DNA of 64,000 bases from Prolixibacteraceae bacterium (GTDB lineage Bacteria > Bacteroidota > Bacteroidia > Bacteroidales > Prolixibacteraceae): assembly GCA_028683385.1 (NCBI GenBank), contig JAQUIJ010000001.1, positions 124,001-188,000 on the forward strand. The letters run 5' to 3'. Below the pieces are notes generated by a model. It ran no database searches, was not told the DNA's origin, and saw only the letters and a list, made by a program, of their open reading frames with translations. Positions 10,042-19,090 of the stretch are shown piece by piece (position 1 is the stretch's first letter; every line of letters starts with the position of its first letter). The position numbers were made by a program, and so were the translations under genes.

Positions 10042-12228
10042 TCAATTCCCTAATTCAAGCTGGTTCTTTACCAAATTATAATATGCGCCTTGTTTGGCGG
10101 TCAATTCTTCGTGATTGCCAATTTCAACGATTTCTCCTTTTTCGAGAACTACAATCTGATGGGCATTTTTCACAGTACTCAATCGATGAGCTACCACCAC
10201 CACCGTTTTGCCTGAAAAGAATTCGTTCAGATTTTCCAGGATGACTTTCTCATTGTTTGCGTCAAGGGCATTTGTTGCTTCGTCGAAGAATATAAATTCA
10301 GGATTTTTATAAATAGCACGGGCAATCAAAATACGCTGTTTCTGTCCCTGACTTAATCCAACACCTTCCGGACCAATTTTGGTGTTGTAATTTAAAGGCA
10401 ACGATTCAATAAATTCCTGAATATTTGACATACGAACGGCATAAGCAAGCATGTCCTTGTTAATTTCATCATCGGCAAGAGCAATGTTATTGGCAATGGT
10501 GTCCGAGAAAATAAAACCATCCTGCATCACAGCGCCACATATACTACGCCACCAATGTTGTTTAAATTGAGACAAATCGGCTTCACCAACTTTTAAAGTG
10601 CCCGAAACCGGTGGATAAAATCCCAGCAACAGTTTTACCAGAGTTGTTTTTCCACTTCCACTGGTTCCGACAATAGCTGTCACTTTTCCTTGCGGAATAA
10701 TCAAATTAATATTATTCAGGACTTTTGGAGAATGAGGTCCTTCATATTGAAATACCAGATCAGAAATTGAGACATCAGCCTTTGATGGCAAAGATGATAA
10801 TTTTCCGGCCTGATCCTGTTCTTCGTCCTTCTGTGTATGGATTTCACTTAAGCGCTCCAGACTGATCTTGGCATCCTGCGACACTTGCATGAATTCGACC
10901 ATTTGATCAAGCGGACTATTCATCTGGCCTATTATATATTGTACAGCAAGCATCATACCCAATGTCATGTTGCCATGAACCACCGATGTGGCAGCTAAAA
11001 CAGTTATGAAAATATTCTTGGTCTCGTTGATGAAAACAGAACCTGCCTGTTGGTATTGTTGTAGTGAAAGACTCTTTATATTTACTTTGAATAGTCTGGC
11101 CTGAATCCTCTCCCACTCCCACCGTTTCTGGCGCTCGTAATTATTCAGCTTGATTTCCTGCATTCCATTGATCAACTGAATCAATTTACTCTGGTTATCG
11201 GCCAGTTGAGTAAACTGTTTAAAATCGAGTTCACGGCGCTTCTTCAGGAATAAAAACACCCATACAATGTATAAAGCCGAACCAAACAAGAATATCAGGA
11301 ATATGCCCAGATTATACATCACAAGCACAATACTGAATATGATAATGTTGAAAACCGAAAAAATAACATTGAGTGATTGGGAAGTCAGAAACCTTTCGAT
11401 GCGTCGATGGTCGCCAATACGCTGAAGCAAATCGCCAATCATTTTGGTATCGAAAAACCCAATCGGCAACTTCATCAACTTGATCAGGAAATCGGAGATA
11501 ATACTAATATTAAGGCGAGTACTAATGTGAAGCAAAATCCACGAACGGATAAAATCGACAGTCATCCGGCTCAGGAAAAGCATCATCTGGGCAGCCAGAA
11601 TCAGGTATATAAAATTAATGTCCTGTGTATTGATACCGACATCGACAATACTCTGGGTTAAAAACGGAAATATCAGCTGGATTAAACTTCCGACAATAAA
11701 TCCCAAAATGAGCTGAATAACTAATTTCCGATGCGGCTTCAGATATTTCAGCAAGAAACTAAAATTACCCCGGTTGATGGTTTCGCCTTCAAGTTCAAAG
11801 AATTTGGGAGTTGGATCGAACATGAGGCAAATACCCTTCAATTCACCTTGGCGAACCGTTGCCAGCCAATGCTTTTTAAACTCAGTCTCGGAATATTCGA
11901 CCAATCCAAAAGCAGGATCGGCAACATACACTTTTCCCTTCCGGAATTTATAAACAACCACAAAATGTTCCTGATCCCAATGAACCACGCATGGTTTGGG
12001 CGCTTCAATCAATTGTTCGAACGTAATGCGTGCTCCAATGGTACGAAATCCGATAGCTTCGGCAGCTTCACTTAAACCTAACAGAGAAACACCTTCACGA
12101 GTGATATGCGCCAATTGACGGAGCTTTTGGAGAGAATAGCTTTTCCCATAAAATGCAGCAATCATGCGGATACACGAAGGTCCGCAATCCATTGCATCAT
12201 ATTGTTTAAAGAAGGGAAATTTAGGCAT
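10042..12228 (-). CDS. C39 peptidase-containing ABC exporter (bacteriocin/peptide type)
   Basis: 728 residues in three parts. An N-terminal C39 peptidase domain (about 1-130) has the catalytic Cys in DAMDCGPSC, the His in WDQEHFVVVYK and the Asp in VADPAFG. A membrane domain of about six helices spans roughly 165-440. The nucleotide-binding domain has Walker A GTSGSGKT near 520, signature LSQGQ, Walker B FIFFDEATNALD and the H-loop VAHRLST. Members of this family cleave leader peptides after a double-glycine and export the product. The peptidase looks catalytically complete. No double-Gly precursor peptide was found in the flanking 640 bases, so the substrate is encoded elsewhere or was missed. 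Confidence 0.92.
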   Translation of the reverse strand: MPKFPFFKQYDAMDCGPSCIRMIAAFYGKSYSLQKLRQLAHITREGVSLLGLSEAAEAIGFRTIGARITFEQLIEAPKPCVVHWDQEHFVVVYKFRKGKVYVADPAFGLVEYSETEFKKHWLATVRQGELKGICLMFDPTPKFFELEGETINRGNFSFLLKYLKPHRKLVIQLILGFIVGSLIQLIFPFLTQSIVDVGINTQDINFIYLILAAQMMLFLSRMTVDFIRSWILLHISTRLNISIISDFLIKLMKLPIGFFDTKMIGDLLQRIGDHRRIERFLTSQSLNVIFSVFNIIIFSIVLVMYNLGIFLIFLFGSALYIVWVFLFLKKRRELDFKQFTQLADNQSKLIQLINGMQEIKLNNYERQKRWEWERIQARLFKVNIKSLSLQQYQQAGSVFINETKNIFITVLAATSVVHGNMTLGMMLAVQYIIGQMNSPLDQMVEFMQVSQDAKISLERLSEIHTQKDEEQDQAGKLSSLPSKADVSISDLVFQYEGPHSPKVLNNINLIIPQGKVTAIVGTSGSGKTTLVKLLLGFYPPVSGTLKVGEADLSQFKQHWWRSICGAVMQDGFIFSDTIANNIALADDEINKDMLAYAVRMSNIQEFIESLPLNYNTKIGPEGVGLSQGQKQRILIARAIYKNPEFIFFDEATNALDANNEKVILENLNEFFSGKTVVVVAHRLSTVKNAHQIVVLEKGEIVEIGNHEELTAKQGAYYNLVKNQLELGN

Positions 12229-12245
12229 GTCGAATCATTGTTGCT

Positions 12246-12253
12246 CAAAAATA
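12246..12253 (-). promoter_or_regulatory. Possible -7 element for the exporter genes
   Basis: TATTTTTG on the minus strand fits TAnnTTTG, 18 nt before the exporter ATG. No good -33 TTG is visible at the right distance, so this rests on one element only. Confidence 0.35.
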
Positions 12254-12675
12254 GTAGAATTATATGAATCTTCTAATTTCTATATCTAATTTTTAGAAGG
12301 AAATTCTGAAAGACAGACTGAAGTTTTCTTTGCAGACAAATAGATGAATGAGCAATATACCAGTAAAAATTTAATCAATATTTATTCAAAATAAAAAACA
12401 TAATATTCGCAAAATCAAATTAACATACAATAAATTGATTATCAAAACATTAGAAACACACATTTAAACTAAAATCCAAATCCGTCATTTAAATACAATT
12501 TCCAGAACATGCAAAAACTATTCAATAACATATAAACGTATCAAATAGCTAATTAAATGACACTTACACGAATAGTTAATAAACTTTAAAAAGCTCAATT
12601 CGCTGATTTTCTTAACCTTTAATTTTCGGCAGAAATCAGGTTTCCATTAACAAATTCAGGTAATCTAATCGCATC

Positions 12676-12705
12676 TTGATTGTTAAGTAATTATTACTAA
12701 TTTTG
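12676..12705 (+). promoter_or_regulatory. Promoter of the EF-G paralogue
   Basis: TTG at 12676-12678 and TAATTTTG at 12698-12705 are separated by 19 nt, a full match to the Bacteroidota vegetative consensus. Transcription would start near 12712, giving a leader of about 160 nt before the ATG at 12871. Confidence 0.6.
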
Positions 12706-12776
12706 GTCGTCTCTCTGATTTAGAGCATCAGGAAGCTGATAATGAATGAGTAAAAAACCAATATAACTATCTAAAT

Positions 12777-12833
12777 ATGAAACGAACATGTTTGCAAGAA
12801 CATAAGTGCACCGACGAAAAAGTCAACATGTGA
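12777..12833 (+). CDS. Possible 18-codon leader ORF upstream of the EF-G paralogue
   Basis: ATG to TGA encodes MKRTCLQEHKCTDEKVNM, lying inside the predicted leader and ending 37 nt before the downstream ATG. It is short enough to be chance. No ribosome-binding site is obvious, which is common in this phylum. Confidence 0.2.
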   Translation: MKRTCLQEHKCTDEKVNM

Positions 12834-12870
12834 GTTCCATTCGACCATTAAAAAACTAATTATTTAACGT

Positions 12871-15027
12871 ATGAAAGTCTATAAAACAGAAGAGGTTCGC
12901 AACATTACACTAATTGGTAATGCTGGCAGTGGGAAAACCACCCTTGCTGAAGCTATGCTTTTCGAGGGTGGAGTAATTAACCGTAGAGGTGACGTTGGAA
13001 GTAAAAATACGGTATCCGACTATCATCTGATTGAGCAGGAATACGGCAACTCCGTATTTTCATCGCTCATGTACACTGAAGTCAACGGCAAAAAAATCAA
13101 CATTCTGGATACTCCCGGGATGGACGATTTTAGCGGTGGCGTAGTATCTTCTCTTCAGGTTGCACCGCTTGGTCTGATGGTTGTTGATGCTTCCACAGGA
13201 ATTGGGGCTGGAACCGAATCGGCATTCCGCCATGCCGAAGCCGCAAACAGTAAATTAATTTTTGTATTGAACCATCTTGATAATGAGAATGCGAATTACG
13301 ATCAGGATGTAGAAAACCTGAAAAACAAATTCGGGAATAAAGTAACTGTAGTTCAATATCCGGTTGAAACTGGTATTGGATTTAATTCCATCATCGACGT
13401 ACTGAAAATGAAAATGTACAAATATGGTCCTGATGGTGGCAAACCTGAAATTTTGGATATTCCAGCTTCAGAAAAAGAACGTGCAGATGAATTGCACAAC
13501 GAGTTGATTGAAATGGCCGCTGAAAACGAAGAAACATTAATGGAACTGTATTTCGAACAGGGTTCATTATCGGAAGAAGACATGAGAAAAGGAATACGCA
13601 TTGGGATGGTAAAACGCGATCTGTTCCCGGTATTCTGTGTTTCAGCTAAAAAGAATATGGGAGTTGGACGTTTATTGGAATTTGTTTGTAACATCGCTCC
13701 ATCTCCATCCCAGGTACCAATGCGTGAAATTATTCAGGGAAAACCAGTTGTACTTAGCGAAACAAGCCCAACTTCATTGTTTGTATTTAAAACTGCCCTG
13801 GAACCACACGTTGGCGAAGTTACCTATTTCAAAGTATTGTCAGGAAAAGTATCAGAAGGAAAAGACCTGTACAACACATTTAACAATGGAAAAGAACGGA
13901 TTTCGCAGCTTTTTGTAACCGCCGGAAAAACACGCTACCCTGTTACTGAATTGGTGGCTGGTGATATCGGTTGCGCTGTGAAATTAAAAGATACCAAATT
14001 CAACCAAACACTTTGCGACAAAGAACTTGACCTGAAATTTGCACCTATTGTATTTCCTGAACCTAAATTCAGGGTTGCAATAAAAGCTGTTTCTGAAACT
14101 GACGATGAAAAGGTAGGCGAAATTCTGCACAAGGTGAAGGAAGAAGATCCAACTTACATTGTAAATTACTCGAAGGAGCTTAAACAGTTAATCGTTGAAG
14201 GACAAGGTGAATACCACCTGAACACGCTGAAGTGGTATTTCGATCACATCCACAAAATTGACATCGAATTCAAAACGCCAAAGATTCCATATCGCGAAAC
14301 CATTACCAAGTTTGCCCAGGCCGATTACCGCCACAAAAAACAATCTGGCGGTTCAGGTCAGTTTGGCGAGGTTCATATGATCATTGAGCCTTTCGAAGAA
14401 GGCAGCACCCCGAAAAACATGTTTATTTATGGTGGAAAAGAAATGAAAGTTTCGGTTCGCGACACACAGGAAACTCCACTTCCATGGGGCGGAAAACTGG
14501 TATTCCACAATTGTATTGTTGGAGGTTCAATTGATGCCCGTTTCTTACCTGCCATCCTGAAAGGAATCATGGAAAAAATGGAAGAAGGTCCGTTGACAGG
14601 TTCGTATGCCCGCGACATCCGCGTTTACATTTACGACGGGAAAATGCACCCGGTTGACTCGAACGAAATTTCGTTCCGTTTGGCAGGACGTAATGCGTTT
14701 AGCATGGCGTTTAAAAATGCCGGACCGAAAATTCTTGAGCCAATTTACGACATGGATGTTTGGGTTCAGGCTGATCGAATGGGCGATGTAATGAGCGACC
14801 TTCAGGGACGCCGTGCACTGATCATGGGAATGGGCAGCGAAAAAGGCTATGAAAAAATTACAGCCCGTGTTCCGCTGAAAGAAATGAATAAATACTCGAC
14901 TTCGCTGAGTTCGCTGACCGGAGGCCGTGGCGTTTTCAACATGAAATTTGCAGCTTACGAAAAAGTACCGCAGGAAGTACAGGACGAACTTTTGGCAGCT
15001 TATGCCGCAGAAGAAAAAGACGAATAA
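12871..15027 (+). CDS. EF-G-like translational GTPase (paralogue)
   Basis: 718 residues with the whole EF-G layout (G domain, II-V). The GTPase motifs depart from housekeeping EF-G: P-loop GNAGSGKT at 16-23 in place of [12 protein letters not shown] at 80-83, and NHLD at 134-137 in place of NKMD. Domain IV keeps GGSGQFGEV. It belongs with the EF-G2-like paralogues found in many bacteria, whose role is not settled; ribosome recycling and translocation under particular conditions have been proposed for various paralogues. It is monocistronic, with its own promoter and a strong terminator. Confidence 0.85.
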   Translation: MKVYKTEEVRNITLIGNAGSGKTTLAEAMLFEGGVINRRGDVGSKNTVSDYHLIEQEYGNSVFSSLMYTEVNGKKINILDTPGMDDFSGGVVSSLQVAPLGLMVVDASTGIGAGTESAFRHAEAANSKLIFVLNHLDNENANYDQDVENLKNKFGNKVTVVQYPVETGIGFNSIIDVLKMKMYKYGPDGGKPEILDIPASEKERADELHNELIEMAAENEETLMELYFEQGSLSEEDMRKGIRIGMVKRDLFPVFCVSAKKNMGVGRLLEFVCNIAPSPSQVPMREIIQGKPVVLSETSPTSLFVFKTALEPHVGEVTYFKVLSGKVSEGKDLYNTFNNGKERISQLFVTAGKTRYPVTELVAGDIGCAVKLKDTKFNQTLCDKELDLKFAPIVFPEPKFRVAIKAVSETDDEKVGEILHKVKEEDPTYIVNYSKELKQLIVEGQGEYHLNTLKWYFDHIHKIDIEFKTPKIPYRETITKFAQADYRHKKQSGGSGQFGEVHMIIEPFEEGSTPKNMFIYGGKEMKVSVRDTQETPLPWGGKLVFHNCIVGGSIDARFLPAILKGIMEKMEEGPLTGSYARDIRVYIYDGKMHPVDSNEISFRLAGRNAFSMAFKNAGPKILEPIYDMDVWVQADRMGDVMSDLQGRRALIMGMGSEKGYEKITARVPLKEMNKYSTSLSSLTGGRGVFNMKFAAYEKVPQEVQDELLAAYAAEEKDE

Positions 15028-15068
15028 CTATCAATTCTGTCTATTCAATCTATCTACACTAAAACGAG

Positions 15069-15096
15069 AAAACCCGGGAATACCACCCGGGTTTTT
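15069..15096 (+). terminator. Rho-independent terminator after the EF-G paralogue
   Basis: Arms AAAACCCGGG (15069-15078) and CCCGGGTTTTT (15086-15096) surround a 7-nt loop; a GC-rich stem followed by a T tract. The same hairpin could also serve the GT39-like gene that ends at 15125 on the other strand. Confidence 0.85.
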
Positions 15097-15124
15097 CAGT
15101 TTTATTCTGGATTAGTATCATGTT

Positions 15125-17188
15125 TTAATTCGCAATGGAGAACAACTCAACCTTAAAATCATCAATATAAATTTCGTTCTTTTTATTATTCCAGACATAA
15201 GCTCTCAATACCGAGTTTTTCTTAATTTCAGACCTGCCAACGATCTCATTCAATGAGGCTGTCCACCAACTGGTCTTCGATTTCACATACTTACTCAAAT
15301 CATAACCTTTCCAAAAATATTGCTTCCCATCAAAATCTATCGAAATTACCAAGTTACATTCGGAGCTATTAACCGCAAAAATTTTAAGCTTCGACGAAAT
15401 TACCAGTTGACCAGTTGTGTCAAACAGCAATGAGTCAAGTGCAATTGTGCAACTTACTGAAAACTCATCGATTTTCTCAGAAAAAGATCCGGAATAAGCT
15501 TGCTTCTTACTTTTGTTAGCAGAATCGGTCCAGTTAGGTTTTGCAGTTTCAAAATCATTCTCTGAAGAGAAGATAGGTTTCTGCTGATCGATTTTATTCA
15601 ATTCAAAGATGGACAGGTTTAGTTTCTCATCTTTGAATAACGGATTTCTAGCAATTGTCGCATAATAAGGCATGTCTTGATCATCCATTCCACTCAGATA
15701 GCGCGTGTACCAGTTGTTCAGCAGCATTTTTTTTACATTCTTCTGAAAATGAAAGGTATCAGCCTCGGCATAGTTGATGAACCGACAAGTAGGTTCAGGA
15801 GAAAACCCTGAATAATAATTTCCAAGCCGTTTCTGAACCTCATCGGTAATTACCACACAAGGCTGATTCTTGTCAATCAGTTCTCGCAGAACAATCTCCT
15901 TTTGCTTTCTGTAATTGACATTCCTCGCATAAATAAACATATCGGCTGGCTGAAACAACAAAGCACCGAATAATAAGATCGCAAAAATCCTTTGCGCCTG
16001 AATCTGATTTCTAAGGAATACAATACAACCAATTGCGACCAAAACCGGAAGATACAAATGATATCCCGATACACTTTTCAAGAAAAGAGAAAAGCCAAAG
16101 ACAATTAAGACGAAAACAAAAAATCCAATCCTGAACCGGAATACCCGCAAGTAATCGTTCAGAATTAAAGCAGCCGCAACCGCAATAACCGGAACGATAA
16201 ACAAATAATGCCGGGGATCGGGACACATCGGAATGTACGACGTTACCGAAATGCTCATGAAGTTCGCTGAAAACATCAAAACAACCGAACTCACAATAAA
16301 AAACGACTTCCGGTCGGCCAATTTCAGAATTTGCCTCACCGGAACGAAAAAGAAAGCCAGCAAAACCAAAAGAAAGCCAAGAAGCATGTCTTGAGTTAAA
16401 AACAACTTTGCCAATCCGAAAGTGATTCGCTTCAAAGTTTCTGAAAATGGCTGTTGATCGTAGCTGCACGAATTCAGATAACTGTTGGCAACAATGGCAT
16501 TAAACCGGGTTACGGCATTCCCAAAAATCAATTGACAAACAACCAGATAACAGGCTAACATGATCAAACCAAAGCCAACAAATTGAAGCCAAAATCTTCC
16601 GGATCGCTTTTGAACGAGATCAGTAACCATTAACCAGACAACCAACGGGGCAAGCAGAACAACAGTTTCTTTGGAGTTAAAACACAGAAACAATGACAAC
16701 GCAGCCAGAAACGAATAGGCCAGCTCCGACATTTTCCGAGGCAAATACTTGTACGAATAAATTACATAACAGAATAAAAATGCGAAAAAGGTAACGGCAA
16801 CATCGGGCATTAACTTGTCCGAATAAAAGAATGTCCAGTTGTTGAATGAAAACAAAGCCAGGCCTATCGTTAAGATTGGTCCACTTTCATCTTTCAGGAT
16901 GCGGTAGACCAACGCCAAAGTGCCAATGAAGAATATCAAAGGAGGCAGAGCTGATGCCCAATCGTTGATTCCGAATAACTTATACGATAAGGCGGTCAAC
17001 CCGACTAATGTTAGCCGGAAAGAGTAATGGTTGCCTGCATCGAACTCACCATTGGCCAATCGGGCTGCAGCATGGGCATATTCCATGTCATCAAAGCCAT
17101 AATGCCCCAGGTAGCCGAAAAAATGATGAAATACAGCTACTAATACAAAGGCTATGAATATAAGCTGGTTGGATCGATTAGTTTTCAA
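15125..17188 (-). CDS. GT39/ArnT-like membrane glycosyltransferase family protein
   Basis: About 687 residues from a TTG start at 17188 (KTNRSNQLIFIAFVLVAV follows). The frame stays open to 17290, but that extra segment overlaps another reading frame and lacks membrane character. The N-terminal two thirds holds about 11-12 hydrophobic segments. The first loop has YGFDDMEYAHAA, resembling the acidic motif of GT39/GT83 enzymes that transfer sugars from polyprenyl phosphate in the periplasm. The last 150 residues are soluble and beta-rich (DIDF/YIDDFKVELF type), like a carbohydrate-binding jelly roll. Acceptor and donor cannot be read. The neighbouring gene encodes a CHU_C secreted protein. Confidence 0.65.
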   Translation of the reverse strand: MKTNRSNQLIFIAFVLVAVFHHFFGYLGHYGFDDMEYAHAAARLANGEFDAGNHYSFRLTLVGLTALSYKLFGINDWASALPPLIFFIGTLALVYRILKDESGPILTIGLALFSFNNWTFFYSDKLMPDVAVTFFAFLFCYVIYSYKYLPRKMSELAYSFLAALSLFLCFNSKETVVLLAPLVVWLMVTDLVQKRSGRFWLQFVGFGLIMLACYLVVCQLIFGNAVTRFNAIVANSYLNSCSYDQQPFSETLKRITFGLAKLFLTQDMLLGFLLVLLAFFFVPVRQILKLADRKSFFIVSSVVLMFSANFMSISVTSYIPMCPDPRHYLFIVPVIAVAAALILNDYLRVFRFRIGFFVFVLIVFGFSLFLKSVSGYHLYLPVLVAIGCIVFLRNQIQAQRIFAILLFGALLFQPADMFIYARNVNYRKQKEIVLRELIDKNQPCVVITDEVQKRLGNYYSGFSPEPTCRFINYAEADTFHFQKNVKKMLLNNWYTRYLSGMDDQDMPYYATIARNPLFKDEKLNLSIFELNKIDQQKPIFSSENDFETAKPNWTDSANKSKKQAYSGSFSEKIDEFSVSCTIALDSLLFDTTGQLVISSKLKIFAVNSSECNLVISIDFDGKQYFWKGYDLSKYVKSKTSWWTASLNEIVGRSEIKKNSVLRAYVWNNKKNEIYIDDFKVELFSIAN

Positions 17189-17195
17189 GATTTGC

Positions 17196-17452
17196 CTATT
17201 GAATTCGATTCCGTTCGTATTCCCAATCTTTAATTTCCTGAAACTTTGCCATTCCTTCAACAACCGATGGATGCTGCAATACCGACTCAACGCTGACTTC
17301 AGGAATTAATTCGTCAGCTATCCCATTTTTAATGGAAATGAAATTAAAACCGAAAGCTTTCGTTATCCGATTTGTGTTGAAAGGTAAAACCGGTTCCTGG
17401 TTTCGAAGATCAGCAAAAAGTCCTTTAAAATGCTTTTTATTGAATTATTCAT
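17196..17452 (-). pseudogene. Frameshifted or broken small ORF with a T-TTA-AAG site
   Basis: ATG at 17452 opens a 29-codon frame (MNNSIKSILKDFLLIFETRN...) that stops early. The -1 frame, which has no start codon of its own, runs open to TAG at 17198-17196 and reads as ordinary protein (for example IADELIPEVSVESVLQHPSV, then GMAKFQEIKDWEYERNRIQ). The frames meet at TTTAAAG (17429-17423), in frame as T-TTA-AAG, a classical -1 slippery heptamer. Either a one-base deletion broke the gene or a programmed frameshift makes an 85-residue product. It starts just after the CHU_C stop and ends 7 nt before the GT39-like start. No family recognised. Confidence 0.35.
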
Positions 17453-17461
17453 ATTGGGGTT

Positions 17462-18787
17462 CTATTTGTCTCTAAACAAATGAAAGAACCCATTGGCTCT
17501 GCGCTTTTTCCCATCGCGCCCCTCTCCCTCGACAACATAAAAATAAACTCCTGGAGTTGCCATATTTCCCCCAACTTTTCCGTTCCACACCGACTGTGGA
17601 ACTGAAGCTTTTGTGTTATAGAACCCTTGTATATTATTGCTTTCCCACACATGGAGAATCTTCCCCCAGCGATTAAAAATCGTGAACTTAACCGTCTTCA
17701 TCGAGAAAAACTTGACTACAAACTCATCGTTTGCCCCATCTCCATTAGGAGTAAACACATTGGGTGCATCAATAAACGAAGAATCAATAACGATATAGTC
17801 CTTCATGTAAAAATAATCAGTGCAGGTAGTCGACTCTGAAATTTTCTTCGAAACCAGTTTTACTTTGTAAGCGCCGGTTTTTTCATAGGTGTAAACCGGA
17901 TTATCACTGTAAATAATATCCTGAATACTGTCCTTAAAAGTTCCGGCATCTTTTTCTTCATTGATCTGCTGTGTACTCTTATAAAAATACCATTCATATT
18001 TACCTGGGTCTCCATTTTCAGAAGTATTGGTAAATGTATAGGTCGCAGGCGCTTCAATTTCTTCAGAGTTACTTCCCTTTCCCTGATCTTCCAATTTATA
18101 AGTAAACAAAGCTTTAGTAACTAATGAATAGTATAAAACATCGGCTTTTCCAACGCATCCAAACCGGTCGGTAACCTCTAAGGTATAGTTTGTATTTTTA
18201 GTCGGAGGATCAAAAACCTGAGAAGTCAATACGTGGCTAACTATGCCTTCGTCAGTCGACCATTCAACTTTAATTTGTTTATTCAGTTCTTTGGGTTGTC
18301 CGGTCGACAAATCGATGTAAGCCATGTTTGGTGAATCAAATGTTCCACTTAAAGTAAATGAATTACAATCGGATAAGGAGATTTCGGCTTTGACTTCCAG
18401 ATAATTATTAAACACCCATGCCGTGTAGCTTTTTGCTCCTGAAGTGCTAGTCAGATTAACACGATAGCAACCGTCTGTTAAATTCGATATTGTTGACGTT
18501 TGATTTCCCGATTGATCGTTTGAATATAAATCGAATATCCCTGTTGACGAGTTATATTTCAGCCATTCAAAATTTCCGGTCTCGCCTTGCGGATAGCTGG
18601 CTATCAGCGACGCTTTTAATTCGCCCTTTTCGCTACAAAAAACATGAATTTGATCTTGAGCACCGCTTGAATATTCGGTTGGCACAACAGCATCGGCAGT
18701 TGAAGTGATTTGTGAGAAGCCTTGCTCGGAGGCCAAAATAAAACAAGCAAAAAAGAGAAACCCAACAAGTATTTTAGTGAAATTCAT
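17462..18787 (-). CDS. Secreted protein with PKD-like region and gliding/T9SS type-B C-terminal domain (CHU_C)
   Basis: 441 residues. A signal peptide spans about 1-25 (ILVGFLFFACFILASEQGFS). Ig/PKD-like beta domains follow, with a PKD-like YTFTNTSENGDPGKYEWYF around 250-270. The C-terminal 90 residues are a CHU_C domain: APNVFTPNGDGANDEF, FTIFNRWGKILH and TPGVYFYVVEGEGRDGK. This domain directs export through the type IX secretion system and attachment or release at the cell surface. The cargo's job is unknown; adhesion is a common guess. Start ATG at 18787. Confidence 0.9.
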   Translation of the reverse strand: MNFTKILVGFLFFACFILASEQGFSQITSTADAVVPTEYSSGAQDQIHVFCSEKGELKASLIASYPQGETGNFEWLKYNSSTGIFDLYSNDQSGNQTSTISNLTDGCYRVNLTSTSGAKSYTAWVFNNYLEVKAEISLSDCNSFTLSGTFDSPNMAYIDLSTGQPKELNKQIKVEWSTDEGIVSHVLTSQVFDPPTKNTNYTLEVTDRFGCVGKADVLYYSLVTKALFTYKLEDQGKGSNSEEIEAPATYTFTNTSENGDPGKYEWYFYKSTQQINEEKDAGTFKDSIQDIIYSDNPVYTYEKTGAYKVKLVSKKISESTTCTDYFYMKDYIVIDSSFIDAPNVFTPNGDGANDEFVVKFFSMKTVKFTIFNRWGKILHVWESNNIQGFYNTKASVPQSVWNGKVGGNMATPGVYFYVVEGEGRDGKKRRANGFFHLFRDK

Positions 18788-18873
18788 TGGTCGTTTTTTT
18801 AACAGTCCACAATATTAACGCTAAAAATCGATTTATCTTTTGTGGCTCTTGAAATTTTCTCTTGTAATAGCTT

Positions 18874-18990
18874 AACCACAAAGACTGCCGGGCACAGTCA
18901 GAAATGTATTTTTACGCCGCAAAGGCACCAAGACTAAACATCTGGCTTTAAAATCCGCTGTGCTTCTTCTTGCCTTTGTGCCTTCGTGGC
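18874..18990. repeat. Interspersed palindromic repeat (CCACAAAG/GGCACCAAG family)
   Basis: Contains AACCACAAAG, then GCCGCAAAGGCACCAAG (18916-18932) and the near inverse TGCCTTTGTGCCTTCGTGGC (about 18971-18990). The wording and layout match the repeats at 34200-34286, 37671-37713 and 38861-38942, suggesting one dispersed, degenerate family. Confidence 0.55.
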
Positions 18991-19057
18991 ATTTACATCG
19001 TTTCAAGATTGTTGAAAACTACTTACTTTGCAACCCTGAATTCAGGAAAAACAGTTT

Positions 19058-19065
19058 TACTTTTG
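19058..19065 (+). promoter_or_regulatory. Possible -7 element for the helicase gene
   Basis: TACTTTTG fits TAnnTTTG and lies 26 nt before the GTG start. The nearest TTTG (19027-19030) is 27 nt upstream, too far for a normal -33, so only one element is convincing. Confidence 0.4.
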
Positions 19066-19090
19066 GTGACCATTTAGAAGATAAAGAACA

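Larger units (their letters stand above)
12254..12870. other. AT-rich intergenic region between divergent transcripts
   Basis: About 620 bases between the exporter (minus) and the EF-G paralogue (plus). It is very AT-rich and holds only ORFs below 30 codons without family resemblance. The recognisable content is a promoter at 12676-12705 and a mini-ORF at 12777-12833, both described separately. I looked for a double-glycine leader peptide for the exporter on both strands and saw none. Confidence 0.6.
18788..19090. other. Intergenic region between divergent genes
   Basis: 303 bases between the CHU_C protein gene (minus) and the helicase (plus). It contains an interspersed palindromic repeat at 18874-18990 and a -7-like element at 19058-19065; nothing else is recognisable. 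Confidence 0.6.

Noticed and set aside
12254-12676. Double-glycine precursor for the C39 exporter
   Set aside because: ORFs on both strands are under 30 codons, hydrophobic or random, and none shows a GG-type leader.
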